Below, piece by piece: positions 63,971 through 64,000 of a stretch of 64,000 nt of DNA. The stretch comes from Pseudovibrio flavus. Lineage in GTDB: Bacteria; Pseudomonadota; Alphaproteobacteria; Rhizobiales; Stappiaceae. The DNA lies in assembly GCF_009711345.1 (NCBI RefSeq), contig NZ_SMMA01000055.1, forward strand, positions 38,950-102,949, given 5' to 3'. The stretch's first letter is position 1. Each line of letters starts with the position of its first letter. A program made the translations under genes and the position numbers. Below the pieces are notes generated by a model. It ran no database searches, was not told the DNA's origin, and was given only the letters and a program-made list of their open reading frames with translations.

Positions 63971-64000
63971 GCGCCCATCGTCTAGCGGTTAGGACGCCGC
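63971..64000 (+). tRNA. tRNA-Glu, 5' part (cut by window end)
   Basis: The last 30 bases begin GCGCCCATCGTCTAGCGG, then TTAGGACGCCGC. This is the acceptor strand, D arm with AGCGGTTAGGA loop and start of the anticodon stem in the pattern typical of bacterial tRNA-Glu. The anticodon lies beyond the window, so the amino acid is inferred from the 5' half. Confidence 0.8.

Noticed and set aside
1..64000. CRISPR arrays, insertion sequences, integrases, prophage
   Set aside because: I found no repeat-spacer pattern, transposase, integrase or phage structural gene. The region is conserved core chromosome apart from the FRG gene.

Overview
This window looks like a chromosomal core region of an alphaproteobacterium of the Rhizobiales/Hyphomicrobiales type, with moderate GC. 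That placement is inferred from gene content: rcdA (DUF1465), DUF1192 and trcR (DUF1013) as neighbours, a Tol-Pal cluster running directly on from ruvCAB-ybgC, small DUF465, DUF4164, DUF6356 and DUF6476 proteins, and a serC leader of the alphaproteobacterial kind. I see no insertion sequence, prophage, integrase or CRISPR array. Almost every gene has a good Shine-Dalgarno sequence, and intrinsic terminators between convergent genes are unusually clear.

Layout. 1-9.3 kb: the end of an unknown gene, a secreted hydrolase, a TPR lipoprotein, rpsU, an Lrp-type regulator, a class II glutamine amidotransferase, a MATE exporter, purE-purK, and two DUF465 genes. 9.3-15 kb: a TauE/SafE-like permease, a propionyl-CoA-synthetase-like enzyme, an SDR and an ABC exporter. 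15-20 kb: rpmE, an FRG-domain gene, rcdA, DUF1192, a quinone oxidoreductase and trcR, which together form a cell-cycle neighbourhood. 20-25.8 kb (minus): a MotA/ExbB-like and OmpA-like membrane pair, suhB, efp, a Sel1-repeat protein and a degenerate ThiE-like protein. 25.9-30.4 kb (minus): pgk, gap and tkt, for central carbon metabolism. 31-33.4 kb: DUF4164, zapA, 6S RNA, 5-formyl-THF cyclo-ligase and a YmdB-like phosphoesterase. 33.6-35 kb: a YebC protein and a second Lrp-type regulator.

35.3-47 kb holds ruvC-ruvA-ruvB-ybgC-tolQ-tolR-tolA-tolB-pal-cpoB-tilS-ftsH. It links Holliday-junction processing, envelope constriction, tRNA-Ile modification and membrane proteolysis; ftsH has a sigma-32-like promoter. 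47-57 kb: glmM, an outer-membrane barrel, serC-serA with a structured leader, a DMT permease, purA and a large membrane-anchored unknown protein. 57-64 kb: a TPP riboswitch ahead of a ThiX/ThiY-like permease and binding protein with no ATPase gene, a CHASE2 protein with a degenerate cyclase domain, rpoH, an RluD-type pseudouridine synthase, a DUF6476 protein, and the first 30 bases of a tRNA-Glu.

The items most worth following are the FRG-domain gene wedged between rpmE and rcdA, the CHASE2 pseudo-cyclase with lost metal ligands, the ThiE-like protein lacking ThiE motifs, and the ExbB/OmpA-type pair that resembles the motor half of known envelope machines. None is shown here to be a new system.
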